Shown: positions 40,093-49,572, counted from the first letter of the stretch. The stretch is DNA of 64,000 bases from Methylobacterium sp. E-066 (GCF_022829635.1 NZ_JAKSYO010000165.1:1-64000), one strand, 5' to 3'. A program made the numbers and translations. The notes: generated from the sequence alone by a model not told the origin.

Positions 40093-40570
40093 GACGGCTC
40101 CGGTGTGATGCGCGAGGCGAGCCCATCCATAGTGGGCACAGGCACGCGCGGAAAGCCGGAACGCTTCGCGACACCGAGTTCGTCCGAACCAAAGAAGAAT
40201 TTGCCATCGCCGCCGGCTGTACAAATAGACAAAGCGTCGGTCCGCTATAGGCGTGCACCGCCGGGCCAGGCACCTGGGCCACCTGGGATGCGCTAGGCTG
40301 GACTGGGGCGACCGTGCGCTGGTGCTGGTCGCGACGGTGCTATGACTGTCGCGTGATCGTCGCGGACTGGGTGCCGTGGCGATGGCGATGCTGATCACGG
40401 CCGGGGCTGCGATGCCGGCGGTGAGAGCCGGGCAATGGACACCTGGATTCACGGGCCAATGGCGCATTTTGCCGTCACGGTCCATTGATCAGGCGTCGAT
40501 CCGATGGTGCGGAGCCGCTTCTTGGTGCAGTTGACCCCGGATACCCGTCACGCGGCCTGATGAGGACACC
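40093..40570. other. intergenic; promoter of the minus-strand ABC unit
   Basis: A 478-base divergent gap that should carry the promoters of the ABC unit and the DUF1236 gene. A frame from 40383 starts with a short Ala-rich hydrophobic stretch resembling a signal peptide, but its continuation is not protein-like. No clear operator was found. Confidence 0.4.
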
Positions 40571-40980
40571 ATGCGACTTTGGATCTCTCTGCCGGTCGTG
40601 CTGATGCTCGGCGCCGTGGCACCGGCTCATGCACAGGGCTTGGCGCGCGGCGCACAGGATGGTCGCGAGCGTGGTGAAGCCATCGCAGGGCCGCTCGGCG
40701 CAGTGGTCGGAGGGGCGATCGGAGCGGCCGTCGGTACGGCCAACAGCATGCTCGGCATCGACCGGCGCGAGCGCTTCCGCATCTACGTGATCGGCGAGCG
40801 ACGTCCATCGTTCGCCTACGCGGGACTGGTGCGGGTCGGAATGGTGCTGCCAGAAGACGGCGTCGTCTACTACGACGTGCCCCCCGAATTCGCATTGCCA
40901 AACTACACTACACCATCGTCAACGATCATCCCGTGCTCGTCGAACCGCAGACGCGCCGCATCGTCGAGGTGATCGAGTAG
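40571..40980 (+). pseudogene. DUF1236-family envelope protein with a frameshift
   Basis: The N-terminus is a signal peptide (LWISLPVVLMLGAVAPAHAQG), followed by a glycine-zipper-like stretch (GPLGAVVGGAIGAAVG) and the DUF1236 core VLPEDGVVYYDVPPEFALPNY. At about 40913 the frame breaks: the reading frame shifts by one, and the family's C-terminal end YTIVNDHPVLVEPQTRRIVEVIE continues in the next frame to a TAG ending at 40980. Restoring one base (TAC-AC to TAC-CAC) would repair it. In the present frame the protein ends at 40972 with a nonsense tail. Confidence 0.82.
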
Positions 40981-41333
40981 GCTGGTTCTGGATGCTTCGA
41001 CTTCGGCGCAGCCTGGATGCGACCCGCAAACGCGGGCGCGCTGCTGTCGTTGTTAGCGACCGTCTGTGAGGCGTTTGGCTTCCCAATCGCACATTCATCC
41101 ACTTGGTTCAGCAGTCGCGCCAGAAACCGCACATCGTTCGATAGGATCTTCGCGTCCCAGGCGACGTCCCGAGCCTTGCTCGCTCCATCCCTGCGCCAGA
41201 TGACGGTCGCGTTCACCTTGCGCGTGGCAGGATCTATGAGGGGAGCCGCGTTGGCCCCAAGAACGGGCCGGGACGGTTCGGCGACGGCCGGCCCAACCAT
41301 GATGGTAACGGCGAGCATTGTCGAGCGCAGCAT
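40926..41333 (-). CDS. hypothetical secreted protein
   Basis: 135-codon frame with a plausible signal peptide (STMLAVTIMVGPAVA) and then a hydrophilic part (PLIDPATRKVNATVIWRRDG). No family is recognised and no ribosome site is visible. Its end overlaps the 3' part of the frameshifted DUF1236 gene by 55 bases, which lowers confidence; the true protein may be shorter. Confidence 0.38.
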   Translation of the reverse strand: MLRSTMLAVTIMVGPAVAEPSRPVLGANAAPLIDPATRKVNATVIWRRDGASKARDVAWDAKILSNDVRFLARLLNQVDECAIGKPNASQTVANNDSSAPAFAGRIQAAPKSKHPEPAYSITSTMRRVCGSTSTG

Positions 41334-41377
41334 GGTGACAGGGGCCTAGCCTAAAGCCCGACAAAAACGAGCCGCCG

Positions 41378-41776
41378 ATGAGAAAGCCAAAGAATGCAAC
41401 TGTAATGCTAGAGGAGAATCGCCAAACAATTGCCGAGGCCTTGGCTACCCCCGATGTCGATAAGGTGGCCGTCATGAACCATGCGTTGTTCGCCCGGCAC
41501 ACAATGAACAAGCGTCTGCGGCGAACCACCATGTCCGTTCACCAGTCGGACGGATATAGCTCCGAGCATGTCAGGAACGTCGATTGGTTTCTGACCGCGG
41601 TCAGGCAGTGCCGCGAGTTCGATGACGTCTCGGAAATGCGTATGGTGGTCGCCGTTCAGGCAACACTGGGAATCGCACGTGCCTTGACGGACAATGCTTA
41701 TGACCGTGACCCGCTAACACTCGGGATGATTGAAAACGAAACGGTAGCTCTCATCAAAAAGGCGCGGCTCCCGTAA
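41378..41776 (+). CDS. hypothetical protein
   Basis: 132-codon frame with balanced composition and likely helical segments (EENRQTIAEALATPDVDKV, DWFLTAVRQCREFDDVSE, AVQATLGIARALTD). It is cytoplasmic, with no signal peptide. I recognise no family. No clear ribosome site is seen before the ATG; an in-frame ATG ten codons later is possible. Confidence 0.45.
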   Translation: MRKPKNATVMLEENRQTIAEALATPDVDKVAVMNHALFARHTMNKRLRRTTMSVHQSDGYSSEHVRNVDWFLTAVRQCREFDDVSEMRMVVAVQATLGIARALTDNAYDRDPLTLGMIENETVALIKKARLP

Positions 41777-42160
41777 AACGATCTTTATGAAGAGCGGGGG
41801 TGCGAGGGCATTGCACGGGGCTACCTGTGGCGAAATCACCCCTTTCAACAAACTAAGGTCGAACGGGCAAACCGGGGCGTGACGGTGGTGTCGTTGCCGC
41901 CGAATGAGCCGCTTTCCCAAAACCTGTTCCTGATTGAGTTTTCCCGAAATTGCCTGCCGGACATGGAGAAACGGGAATCGTGTGGGCGGCTCGAATGGCC
42001 GGTTTCAGGATTGTGCTCGAATAGACTGAACGACCGGGAGGGGTCGTGAACGAAACGTCCGCTTCTGAATGCAGCACCGCGGTCGGATTGCGACGCTCAG
42101 ACTGATCGTTCGCATAACGCGCGCTTATGGAGCATGCTCCCGCGGTTCGGTCAGGAGCGT
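41777..42160. other. intergenic, no gene recognised
   Basis: Nearly 400 bases without a convincing frame on either strand. Slightly lower G+C than the coding regions. No repeat or terminator stands out. Confidence 0.4.
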
Positions 42161-42313
42161 CTATAAAGCTTGGATTGGATTTATAGACTTTTCGTAGCGG
42201 CGCTCGTCCACAAACCGCTGTGCAACCCCTGCTTTCTCGTCGATAGCGAATCGGAATGCCACCTCCTGCGCCGACAGAGCATAGTCCGAGAGCGAGGCCA
42301 TCGCCTTGTGCAT
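42161..42313 (-). CDS. possible small protein behind allophanate hydrolase
   Basis: A 50-codon frame that begins seven bases after the atzF stop on the same strand, with protein-like sequence (SLSDYALSAQEVAFRFAIDE, AQRFVDERRYEKSINPIQAL in two helices). No family is recognised, and the ribosome site is poor, so translation would depend on coupling to atzF. It may be an old 3' remnant of a longer gene. Confidence 0.35.
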   Translation of the reverse strand: MHKAMASLSDYALSAQEVAFRFAIDEKAGVAQRFVDERRYEKSINPIQAL

Positions 42314-42320
42314 CTTGTCA

Positions 42321-44144
42321 TCACACGGCCTGCTGAGCCTCCAGATAGCCACGCCATCCACCGTGCTCGGTGATGTCTTGCGCTGCGGCGACACTCTCTG
42401 CCTCGGCCAGAAACCCCTTTGGGGTCGTTCCATCCGAGAGCCGCAGGGTTCCGATCGTGAGCGGCATCGGGATGGCCGCCACGAAGGCACCGAACCCGGC
42501 GGTCGAAAGCGCCCAGACCTCCGTCTCGATCGAGGCGCCGATATCGGGCGCGACCCGAACCAAGCCCGGCCGCGCCGGCGGACCGCCCGGAAGTGCGTGG
42601 AGCCGATACTCCGCACGCGTCCTGACCGCGCGAAGGAAGCGCCCGCCGAGCCCGACGAGCTCGCCGTTCAACGGCAGCCCGGACATATGCGCTCCGACCA
42701 CGGCGATCTCGATCTCGTCATCCTGGGCACGCGCGACATTCGTCTGCCCTGCTGTCTCGAGGGAAACCGGCATGGTGCCGACGCCGAGCCTCAGGTCCGC
42801 CGCCGCGTGCAGCCGTGCGCCGAGGTCGGCGATCAGACCGTCTGCGCCACGCTGAGCGATCAGCGTCACGCCCGATGGGAACCCATCGCTGCGGAAGCGC
42901 CCCGGCACCGCGAGAGCGCAGAGATCCAGCAAGTTCACAAAATTGGTGTAGGTGCCCAGTTCGCTGTTCGGGCCGATCGGGTCGGCGGTCAGATCGGCGA
43001 TCGTGCGGGGCCGCGGGTAGGTCGGCACGATCAGCACGTCGATCCGCGTCCAGACTCGCTCGGCCGCGCGGCGCAGCTCTGCCAAGCGATAGAGCCCCGC
43101 GAAGGCGTCGGCTGCCGAGCGTGTCGTCGCCGATGCGATGATCGCGCGCGTCGTCGGATGCAGTGCCTCGGGCTGATCCTCGATGAAGGTGCGGATCGCC
43201 TGGTAGCGCTCGGCGACCCAGGGGCCCGCATAGAGGAGATCCGCGACAGCCATGAACGGTGCCAGGTCGATCGGCACCGTCTCGCCGCCCATCACGGTCC
43301 TGAGATCGGTCAGCGTGGCCTCGAAGGCCGCCTCCGACAGGGCGTCGCCGCCGAAGTGCCGGCTCGCTCCATCCGGTACGCCCACGCGCAGCCCAGGCGG
43401 GCACGCGCCAGGCCGCGGCGGGACCGGCAAGGCGCGGGAGAACGGGTCGTCGGGATCGTAGCCGAGCATCACCCGGTAGACCGCATCGGCATCGCCGACG
43501 GTCCCGGCAAACACGGACATGGTGTCGAGGGTGCGGCAGGCCGGCACCATGCCGCGCGTCGAGATGCTGCCGAGGGACGGCTTCAGGCCCACGACGTTGT
43601 TGAGACCGGCTGGCACGCGGCCGGATCCCGCCGTGTCGGTGCCGATCGCGAACGTGACCAAGCCATGCGCGACCGAGACGGCCGAGCCCGATGAGGAGCC
43701 TCCCGGGACCATGGTCGGGTCGAAGGCGTTCCTCGGGACGGCGTAGGGGGTCCGAATACCCACGAGGCCGGTGGCGAACTGGTCGAGGTTGTTCTTGCCG
43801 ATCAGGATCGCCCCGGCTGCGATCAGTCGCGCGATCGCCGGTGCGGTGGCCGCCGGCAGGTAGGCAAAAGCGGGGCAGGCGGCGGTCGTCGCAAACCCGG
43901 CGACATCGATATTGTCCTTGACGGCGAAGGGCACGCCCCAGAGCGGCTTTGCGACCGGGTCGAAGGCCCCGAGCGCCCGCGCGGCCTCCTGGGCCTGTGC
44001 CTCCGGCACGAGCGCGAGGAACAGACCGGGATCGTCGACCTCCGCGATCCGCCGGTAGGTCTCGGCGATTACGGTCTCGGGCGCGAGACCCTCGGCGTAG
44101 GCGGCATGAAGTGCGGGCAGGGTCGGGAAGGGAGGAACCGGCAT
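42321..44144 (-). CDS. atzF: allophanate hydrolase
   Basis: 607-residue amidase-signature enzyme that hydrolyses allophanate to two ammonia and two CO2, the last step of urea-amidolyase, biuret and cyanurate routes. The N-terminal amidase domain has GVPFAVKDNIDVAGF (catalytic Lys), MVPGGSSSGSAV (Ser/cis-Ser) and GTDTAGSGRVPAG; the C-terminal 150 residues form the extra domain found in AtzF/DUR1 (GAHMSGLPLNGELVGLGGRF). Length matches the AtzF type. No urea carboxylase gene is visible; the biuret-hydrolase-like gene at 49.9 kb would supply allophanate. The permease gene 80 bases upstream is in the same direction. Confidence 0.94.
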   Translation of the reverse strand: MPVPPFPTLPALHAAYAEGLAPETVIAETYRRIAEVDDPGLFLALVPEAQAQEAARALGAFDPVAKPLWGVPFAVKDNIDVAGFATTAACPAFAYLPAATAPAIARLIAAGAILIGKNNLDQFATGLVGIRTPYAVPRNAFDPTMVPGGSSSGSAVSVAHGLVTFAIGTDTAGSGRVPAGLNNVVGLKPSLGSISTRGMVPACRTLDTMSVFAGTVGDADAVYRVMLGYDPDDPFSRALPVPPRPGACPPGLRVGVPDGASRHFGGDALSEAAFEATLTDLRTVMGGETVPIDLAPFMAVADLLYAGPWVAERYQAIRTFIEDQPEALHPTTRAIIASATTRSAADAFAGLYRLAELRRAAERVWTRIDVLIVPTYPRPRTIADLTADPIGPNSELGTYTNFVNLLDLCALAVPGRFRSDGFPSGVTLIAQRGADGLIADLGARLHAAADLRLGVGTMPVSLETAGQTNVARAQDDEIEIAVVGAHMSGLPLNGELVGLGGRFLRAVRTRAEYRLHALPGGPPARPGLVRVAPDIGASIETEVWALSTAGFGAFVAAIPMPLTIGTLRLSDGTTPKGFLAEAESVAAAQDITEHGGWRGYLEAQQAV

Positions 44145-44224
44145 GTGCGCTCTCCAGCGACGGATGGCCTACAGGCGTGTCCGCGACGGCATTCCGCCCC
44201 GGAGACGCTCGGGGTGGTGCCCGT

Positions 44225-45577
44225 TCAGATGTGGCCGGCGCCCTGCGCCGCGAGCACAGCGTCCTCGTTCGCCTCGTCTTCGGTGGTGCGGTTGAAGTAG
44301 GCGTTCAGGAGCACGGCCGCGATCGAGGTCAGGATGATGCCGTCACCGAAGATCGGCTTCAATTCCGCAGGAAAAATCCGGAAGAAGTTCGGCGAGACGA
44401 TCGGGATCAGACCGAAACCGATCGCGATCGCCACGACGATCGTATTGTGCGGCGCCTTGGCGTAGTCGACGCTCTTCAGGATCTTGATGCCTGTGGCGGC
44501 GACCATGCCGAACATGATGAAGCCGGCTCCGCCGAGCACACATTGAGGCACCGAGGCGACGATGAAGGCGAGCTTGGGCACGAGGCCCAGAGCCAGCATG
44601 ATCACGCCGCCCGCCGCGCAGACCCAGCGGCTGTAGACGTTCGTCACGCCGACCAGCCCGATGTTCTGCGAGTAGGACACATAGGGGAAGGTATTGAAGA
44701 GGCCGCCGATCAGCGTGCCGAGCGAGTCCGCGCGCAGGCCGCGCTTGATGTCCTCGGGACCGACCGTACGGCCGGTCATCGCCCCGAGTGCCAGGAACAT
44801 GCCCGTGGCCTCGATGAACACGATCGTCATCACCAGGCACATCGTCAGGCACGGGATCAGGTAGAAGGTCGGGAAACCGAACTGGAGCGGCAGCACGATG
44901 CGGAGCCAAGGCTCCTCCTGGATGCCGGAGAAGTCGGTCCAGCCGAGCGCGATGGTGACGAGGTAGCCGGCGGTCACGCCGAGCAGGACGGCCATATTGG
45001 CCAGGAAGCCGGTCCCGAAGCGGATGATCAGGAGGATCACGGCCAGGACGAGCCCCGCCACCGCGAGGTACCCGCCAGCGCCGAAATCGGCCGCCGCAGC
45101 TCCGCCACCGGCCCAGTTCACGCCGACGCGCATGAGCACGACGCCGATCATCGTGATGATCGTGCCCGTGACCACGGCCGGGAAGAAGCGCAGCACGTAT
45201 TTGACGAACGGCGCGACGCACAGCCCGAACAGACCGCCGACGATCACCGCACCGTAGATGCCATTGAGCCCGACGCCCGGCATGGCGGCCATTGCGAGCA
45301 TCGGCGAGATCGAGACGGCGGTCACGCCCATGATGACCGGCAGGCGAATGCCGAACGGCCCGAAGCCGATCGTTTGCACCAGCGTCGCGATCCCGCAGGC
45401 GAACAGGTCCGCGTTGATCAGCATGGCGATTTGATCCTTGGGCAGCTTGAGGGCCGCGCCGAGGATGAGCGGCACGGCCACGGCGTTGGCGTACATGACC
45501 AGGACGTGCTGCAGGCCGAGCACGAAAAGACGCGGTGCTGGCAGGACTTCATCGACAGGGTGCACGGGCTCGGCCAT
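44225..45577 (-). CDS. NCS2 xanthine/uracil-family permease
   Basis: 450-residue nucleobase:cation symporter-2 protein with about 14 membrane segments. Motifs: LFVLGLQHVLVMYANAVAVPLILG at the N-terminus, VGVTNVYSRWVCAAGG, and the QH and NAT-type signature FIEATGMFLALGAMTG, then FNTFPYVSYSQNIGLVGVTN. The sequence fits the xanthine/urate branch rather than uracil. I take the ATG at 45577, preceded by GGAG; the frame extends further upstream through the operator region. It faces a GntR gene across a palindrome-rich gap and probably forms an operon with atzF. The substrate could be a purine, urate or a ureide-related ring. Confidence 0.9.
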   Translation of the reverse strand: MAEPVHPVDEVLPAPRLFVLGLQHVLVMYANAVAVPLILGAALKLPKDQIAMLINADLFACGIATLVQTIGFGPFGIRLPVIMGVTAVSISPMLAMAAMPGVGLNGIYGAVIVGGLFGLCVAPFVKYVLRFFPAVVTGTIITMIGVVLMRVGVNWAGGGAAAADFGAGGYLAVAGLVLAVILLIIRFGTGFLANMAVLLGVTAGYLVTIALGWTDFSGIQEEPWLRIVLPLQFGFPTFYLIPCLTMCLVMTIVFIEATGMFLALGAMTGRTVGPEDIKRGLRADSLGTLIGGLFNTFPYVSYSQNIGLVGVTNVYSRWVCAAGGVIMLALGLVPKLAFIVASVPQCVLGGAGFIMFGMVAATGIKILKSVDYAKAPHNTIVVAIAIGFGLIPIVSPNFFRIFPAELKPIFGDGIILTSIAAVLLNAYFNRTTEDEANEDAVLAAQGAGHI

Positions 45578-45604
45578 GGCCTTCTCCAACGGCATGCGAC
45601 CCGG

Positions 45605-45663
45605 GCAATATTGCATGCAGTTTCTATATTCTGCATGCCACAATGTTGTGCGGCATTGCACAA
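45605..45663. promoter_or_regulatory. palindromic operators between permease and gntR genes
   Basis: Three dyads lie within 60 bases: GCAATATTGC (45605-45614), GCATGCAG-N10-CTGCATGC (45613-45638, perfect 8-base arms) and TTGTGC-N6-GCACAA (45646-45663). A further CTGCAT half-site follows near 45672. The position between divergent regulator and permease genes makes them strong candidates for GntR binding. Confidence 0.65.
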
Positions 45664-45739
45664 ATCATGACTGCATACAGGACTTGCGTTGGGCAGTTGC
45701 TGGATCGATGATCATCCCCATCGTGAACGAGACCGCTCG

Positions 45740-46399
45740 ATGACGTCGTCGAACAAGCAGACGCAGACGGACAAGCTGGCAGCCGAGATCGGCGACGCGA
45801 TCCTCTCCGGGGTGTTGACGCCGGGAACGCGCCTCGACGAGCATCGGCTGGCGGAGCAATACGCGGTCTCGCGTACACCGGTCCGCGAGGCGATCCGCTC
45901 CCTGGCCGCCACGGGTCTGGTCGAACTGAGACCGCGACGGAGCGCCGTCGTCGCCGAGATCACGCCCGCGCAACTGGAGATCATGTTCGTCGCGATGGGC
46001 GAGCTGGAAGCGACGTGCGCCCGGCTATCGGCGATGAGCATGACGCCGATCGAACGCAGGCGCCTTCAGAACCAGCACGAGCGCATGGGCGCACTCGTCG
46101 AGAGCGACGATGTCGCCGGGTTCATCGAGGCGAACCTGACCTTCCACGGTCTGATTTACGCAGGCAGCCACAATGGCATCCTGGCGGATATGGCCGTTGG
46201 CCTGCGCCGGCGCCTCGGCCCCTATCGTCGCGCCCAGTTCCGGAGTCCCGGACGCTTGCCGCGCTCCCAAGCCGAGCACGACCGCATCATGCAGGCGATC
46301 GTATCGGGCGATGCCGCGACGGCGCATGCGGCCATGCTGAACCATGTCAGCTTGGTAGAAGATACGTTCATCGGTCTCACCGCGACGCGTGCCGCCTGA
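45740..46399 (+). CDS. GntR-family regulator, FadR/FCD subfamily
   Basis: 219-residue repressor-type regulator. The N-terminal winged helix (GDAILSGVLTPGTRLDEHRLAEQYAVSRTPVREAIRSLAATGLVE across residues 18-60) is followed by an all-helical FCD effector domain (EATCARLSAM, AEHDRIMQAIVSGDAATAHAAMLNHV), with the conserved His residues that bind a metal. It is divergent from the NCS2 permease-atzF genes, which it likely controls. The effector could be an intermediate of purine or ureide breakdown. Confidence 0.88.
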   Translation: MTSSNKQTQTDKLAAEIGDAILSGVLTPGTRLDEHRLAEQYAVSRTPVREAIRSLAATGLVELRPRRSAVVAEITPAQLEIMFVAMGELEATCARLSAMSMTPIERRRLQNQHERMGALVESDDVAGFIEANLTFHGLIYAGSHNGILADMAVGLRRRLGPYRRAQFRSPGRLPRSQAEHDRIMQAIVSGDAATAHAAMLNHVSLVEDTFIGLTATRAA

Positions 46400-46551
46400 T
46401 CCGGTCGAGCGGACCTGGCTGCATCACAGACGCGTCTGCTCAAGCGAGGCCGCGGAGATGATGGCGCTCATCGCTCTCGCGACATGCGCGCCGGCCTGAG
46501 AAGAGTTCCCGCCTGACCGCGGCACGGTACGCCGCCCCGGGAACTGCCAAG

Positions 46552-46794
46552 TCAGGACTTGACGCGCTTCGGTATCGCGCGGCCGCGACAGGCGGCGCGG
46601 TATTGCTGGCGCGGCAGGCCGCGCATGTTGCGCCGGTCCGCCTCCTGCGTGCAGGCGGTCTTGCGATCAGCCTTGTTCAGCTCCCGGGTGCCGGAGGACG
46701 GCACGTCGGTCGGCGCGGGCGCGGTGTAGCTTTGCGCGGCTGCGGCACCTGGAAGAGCAATGAGAAGGGCGAGCCCGAGATACAACCGGCGCAT
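46552..46794 (-). CDS. small secreted protein, SYTAP family, PsiF-like C-terminus
   Basis: 80 residues: signal peptide ending AAAAQ, then SYTAPAPTDVPSSG, a stretch shared with three other small secreted proteins of this window, and a basic C-terminus with two cysteines (KTACTQEADRRNMRGLP, YRAACRGR) that resembles a PsiF-type repeat. The ATG is preceded by AGGGAAG. Presumably periplasmic. Function unknown. Confidence 0.7.
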   Translation of the reverse strand: MRRLYLGLALLIALPGAAAAQSYTAPAPTDVPSSGTRELNKADRKTACTQEADRRNMRGLPRQQYRAACRGRAIPKRVKS

Positions 46795-46875
46795 GATCTT
46801 CCCTATGAACGACAGCTAAGCTTAAGCAAGCGCCGCGCCAGGACGAATACTCAACGGCGGCGCGCGGTCGCCCGT

Positions 46876-48216
46876 TCAGGCCATGGCGTCCGGCGCGGGA
46901 TAGCGCAGCGGGTCGCCCGGGCGGCGATTGTCGTAGACGCATTCCCCCGCGACCCAGGTGGCGCGGACCGTGCGGTGGTCCCCCAGCGTCATCAGCACGA
47001 ACAGGAGTTCCTCGATGCCGCCGCAGGTGCCTGTGCGGAAGCCGAGAAGCGGCGTGGCCGCGAGGTCGAGCACGCAGAGGTCGGCGTCATGGCCCGGCGC
47101 GATCCGCCCGATCCGGTCGTCGAGGCGGAGGGCTTCGGCACCGCCCAGGGTGGCAAGCCAGAACGCCCGGACCGCATCGAGCTTGGTGCCCCGCAGGGCC
47201 GCGACCTTGTAGGCTTCCCCGAGGGTCTTGAGCAGCGAGAGCGTGGTGCCCGCGCCGACATCGGTGCCGAGGCCGACCCGCACGGGGCGCTTCGGATCGA
47301 GGGCGTCGAACAGCCGGAACAGGCCGCTGCCCAGGAAGCCGTTCGAGGTCGGGCAATGGGCGAGCGCCGCCCCGCTGGCGTGGCAGGTGCAGAAATCGGC
47401 CTCGCTTACGTGGATCGCGTGGCCGAGGACCGAGCGCGGACCGACGAGGCCGGCATGGGCGTAGACGTCGAGGTAGCTCTTCCGCTCCGGAAACAGCTCC
47501 CTGACCCAAGCGATCTCGTCGGTGTTCTCGCAGAGATGGGTCTGAAGGAAGAGTGCGTCGTGCTCCCGCAGGAGCGCACCGGCCGCATCGAGCTGCGCCT
47601 CGGTGCAGCTGGGTGCGAAGCGCGGCGTGACGCAGTAATGCTGCCGACCGCGTCCGTGCCAGCGCGCGATCAGCGCCTTGCTCTCGTCGTAGCCGCGCTG
47701 AGCCGTATCGAGGAGAGCCGCTGGGGCGTTGCGGTCCATCAGAACTTTGCCGGCGACCATGCGCGTATTGAAACGCTCCGATTCGGCGAAGAACGCCTCG
47801 ACCGAGCCAGGATGCACCGTGCAATACACCACCGCTGTGGTGGTGCCCGCGCCCAGGATCTCGCGGAAGAACAGCTTGGCGACCGCTTCCGCATGCGCCG
47901 CGTCGGCGAACTGAAGCTCGGCCGGGAAGGTGTATTTGTCGAGCCAGGCGAGCAGTTGCTCACCGTAGGAGGCGATCATCTGCAGCTGCGGGTAATGAAC
48001 GTGGGTGTCGATCAACCCCGGCAGGATCAGGGCGTTCTCGTACGCCACGACCTCGACGTCGGCGGGGAGCATGCCCGCGAGCTGCGCATACGGGCCGAAG
48101 GCCGTGACGCACCCGTCCTCCATGAGGATGAGCGCGTCGGCGACGTGTTCGAGGCAGTCCTCGCTCAGGAACGGGTTGCCCCGCAGGCTGACGGCCTGTC
48201 CGCGGATCGCCTTCAT
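46876..48216 (-). CDS. guaD: guanine deaminase
   Basis: 446-residue amidohydrolase that converts guanine to xanthine and ammonia, cytoplasmic, zinc-dependent. Metal and substrate motifs are GLIDTHVHYPQLQMIAS, LQTHLCENTDEI, LGHAIHVSE and GLGTDVGAGTTLSL. It follows the broken AzgA permease gene by seven bases, whose stop lies at its ribosome site (GAGGGGG), so the two were coupled. It supplies xanthine for the urate route encoded at 57-61 kb. Confidence 0.95.
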   Translation of the reverse strand: MKAIRGQAVSLRGNPFLSEDCLEHVADALILMEDGCVTAFGPYAQLAGMLPADVEVVAYENALILPGLIDTHVHYPQLQMIASYGEQLLAWLDKYTFPAELQFADAAHAEAVAKLFFREILGAGTTTAVVYCTVHPGSVEAFFAESERFNTRMVAGKVLMDRNAPAALLDTAQRGYDESKALIARWHGRGRQHYCVTPRFAPSCTEAQLDAAGALLREHDALFLQTHLCENTDEIAWVRELFPERKSYLDVYAHAGLVGPRSVLGHAIHVSEADFCTCHASGAALAHCPTSNGFLGSGLFRLFDALDPKRPVRVGLGTDVGAGTTLSLLKTLGEAYKVAALRGTKLDAVRAFWLATLGGAEALRLDDRIGRIAPGHDADLCVLDLAATPLLGFRTGTCGGIEELLFVLMTLGDHRTVRATWVAGECVYDNRRPGDPLRYPAPDAMA

Positions 48217-48223
48217 CGCCCCC

Positions 48224-49572
48224 TCAATGTGCGCCGCCGGTCTCGACGAATTTGAACAGGAAGACCGCCGCGATCACCCAGACCACGGGCTTCACGTCCC
48301 GCGCCCGCCCGGTGAGCAGCTTGAGGAGCGCGTAGGTGATGAAGCCGAACGAGACCCCCGTGGCGATCGAGTAGGTGAACGGCATCAGCACCGCCGTGAC
48401 GCAGGCGGGGATGACCTCGGTCAGGTCGTCCCAGTCGAGGCCGACGAGTTCGTGAAGCATCAGACAGGCGACGTAGAACAGGGCCGGTGCGGTGGCGTAG
48501 GGCGGTACCGAGCCGGCCAGGGGCGAGAAGAACAGGCAAGCCAGGAACAGGCCGGCGACGGTCACCGCGGTGAGCCCGGTACGGCCCCCCTCCTCGACGC
48601 CCGATGCGCTCTCGAGATACGCCGTGGTGCTGGAGGTGCCCAGGAGGGAGCCGAAGAAGATCGACGCCGAATCGGCCATCAGGGCCTTGTTGAGACGCCC
48701 CGAATGACCGTCGGTGACGAGGCCGGCGCGGGTCGCCACGCCCATCAGCGTCCCGGTGGCATCGAACAATTCGACCAGGAAGAGGACCAGCACGACGTTG
48801 AGCAGGCCGCCCGACAGCGCGCCCTTGATGTCGAGGGCGAACAGCGTCGGCTCGATCGACGGCGGCATCGAGATCACGCCGCCGAAGCTGTTCCCGGCTA
48901 CCAGGAAGCTCAGCATGGTAACCGTCAGGATCGAGGCGAGAAGCGCCCCCTTGACCTTCCGCACGGAGAGCACCGCGACCATGATGAAGCCGATCACCGC
49001 GAGCACGGTGGACGGCTTGTGCAGGTCGCCGATGGTGACGAAGGTCGCCGGGCTTGCCGCCACCACGCCCGCGTTCTTGAGAGCGATGATCGCGAGAAAC
49101 AGCCCGATGCCGACCGTGATGGCGATGCGCATCGAGCGCGGGATGCCGTCGACGATGATCGACCGCAGGCCTGTCAGCGTCACGAGCAGGAAGCAGCGCC
49201 GGAGATGAAGACCGCGCCGAGCGCGGCCTGCCACGTGTAGCCCATCCCCAGCACGACGACGTAGGTGAAGTAGGCGTTGAGCCCCATGCCGGGGGCGAGC
49301 GCCACCGGCCAGTTGGCGTAGAGCCCCATGATCAGTGAGCCCAGCGCCGCCACGAGGCAGGTCGCCACGAACACCGAGCCCTTGGGCATGCCGGCATCCG
49401 CCAGGATGTTGGGGTTGATGAAGACGATGTAGGCCATGGTCAGGAAGGTGGTCAGCCCGGCGAGCATCTCCGTGCGCACGGTGGTCCCGTGCTCGGAGAG
49501 CCTGAACACGCGCTCCAGCAAGCCGGCCTTCCGGAGTTCCGGGCCCTCGATCGCGTCCCGCTTCATGTCCAT
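48224..49572 (-). pseudogene. AzgA-type adenine/guanine/hypoxanthine permease, frameshifted
   Basis: An NCS2/AzgA permease split over two frames. The N-terminal part starts at 49572 after AAGGAGGGG (RTEMLAGLTTFLTMAYIVFINPNIL, then ALAPGMGLNAYFTYVVVLGMGYTWQAALGAVFISGA) and hits a stop at about 49180. The rest begins in another frame at about 49196 (FLLVTLTGLRSIIVDGIPRSMRIAITVGIGLF) and runs to the C-terminus. The joint at GGCGCTGCTTCCTG lacks one base compared with the expected GA-LFLLVTLTG, so a single-base deletion explains the break. Together the parts make a full-length permease of about 450 residues. A sequencing error would give the same picture. Confidence 0.85.

Noticed and set aside
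46504-46545. AGTTCCC/GGGAACT dyad between gntR and the small secreted-protein gene
   Set aside because: Arms of seven bases are 28 bases apart; too weak to call a terminator.
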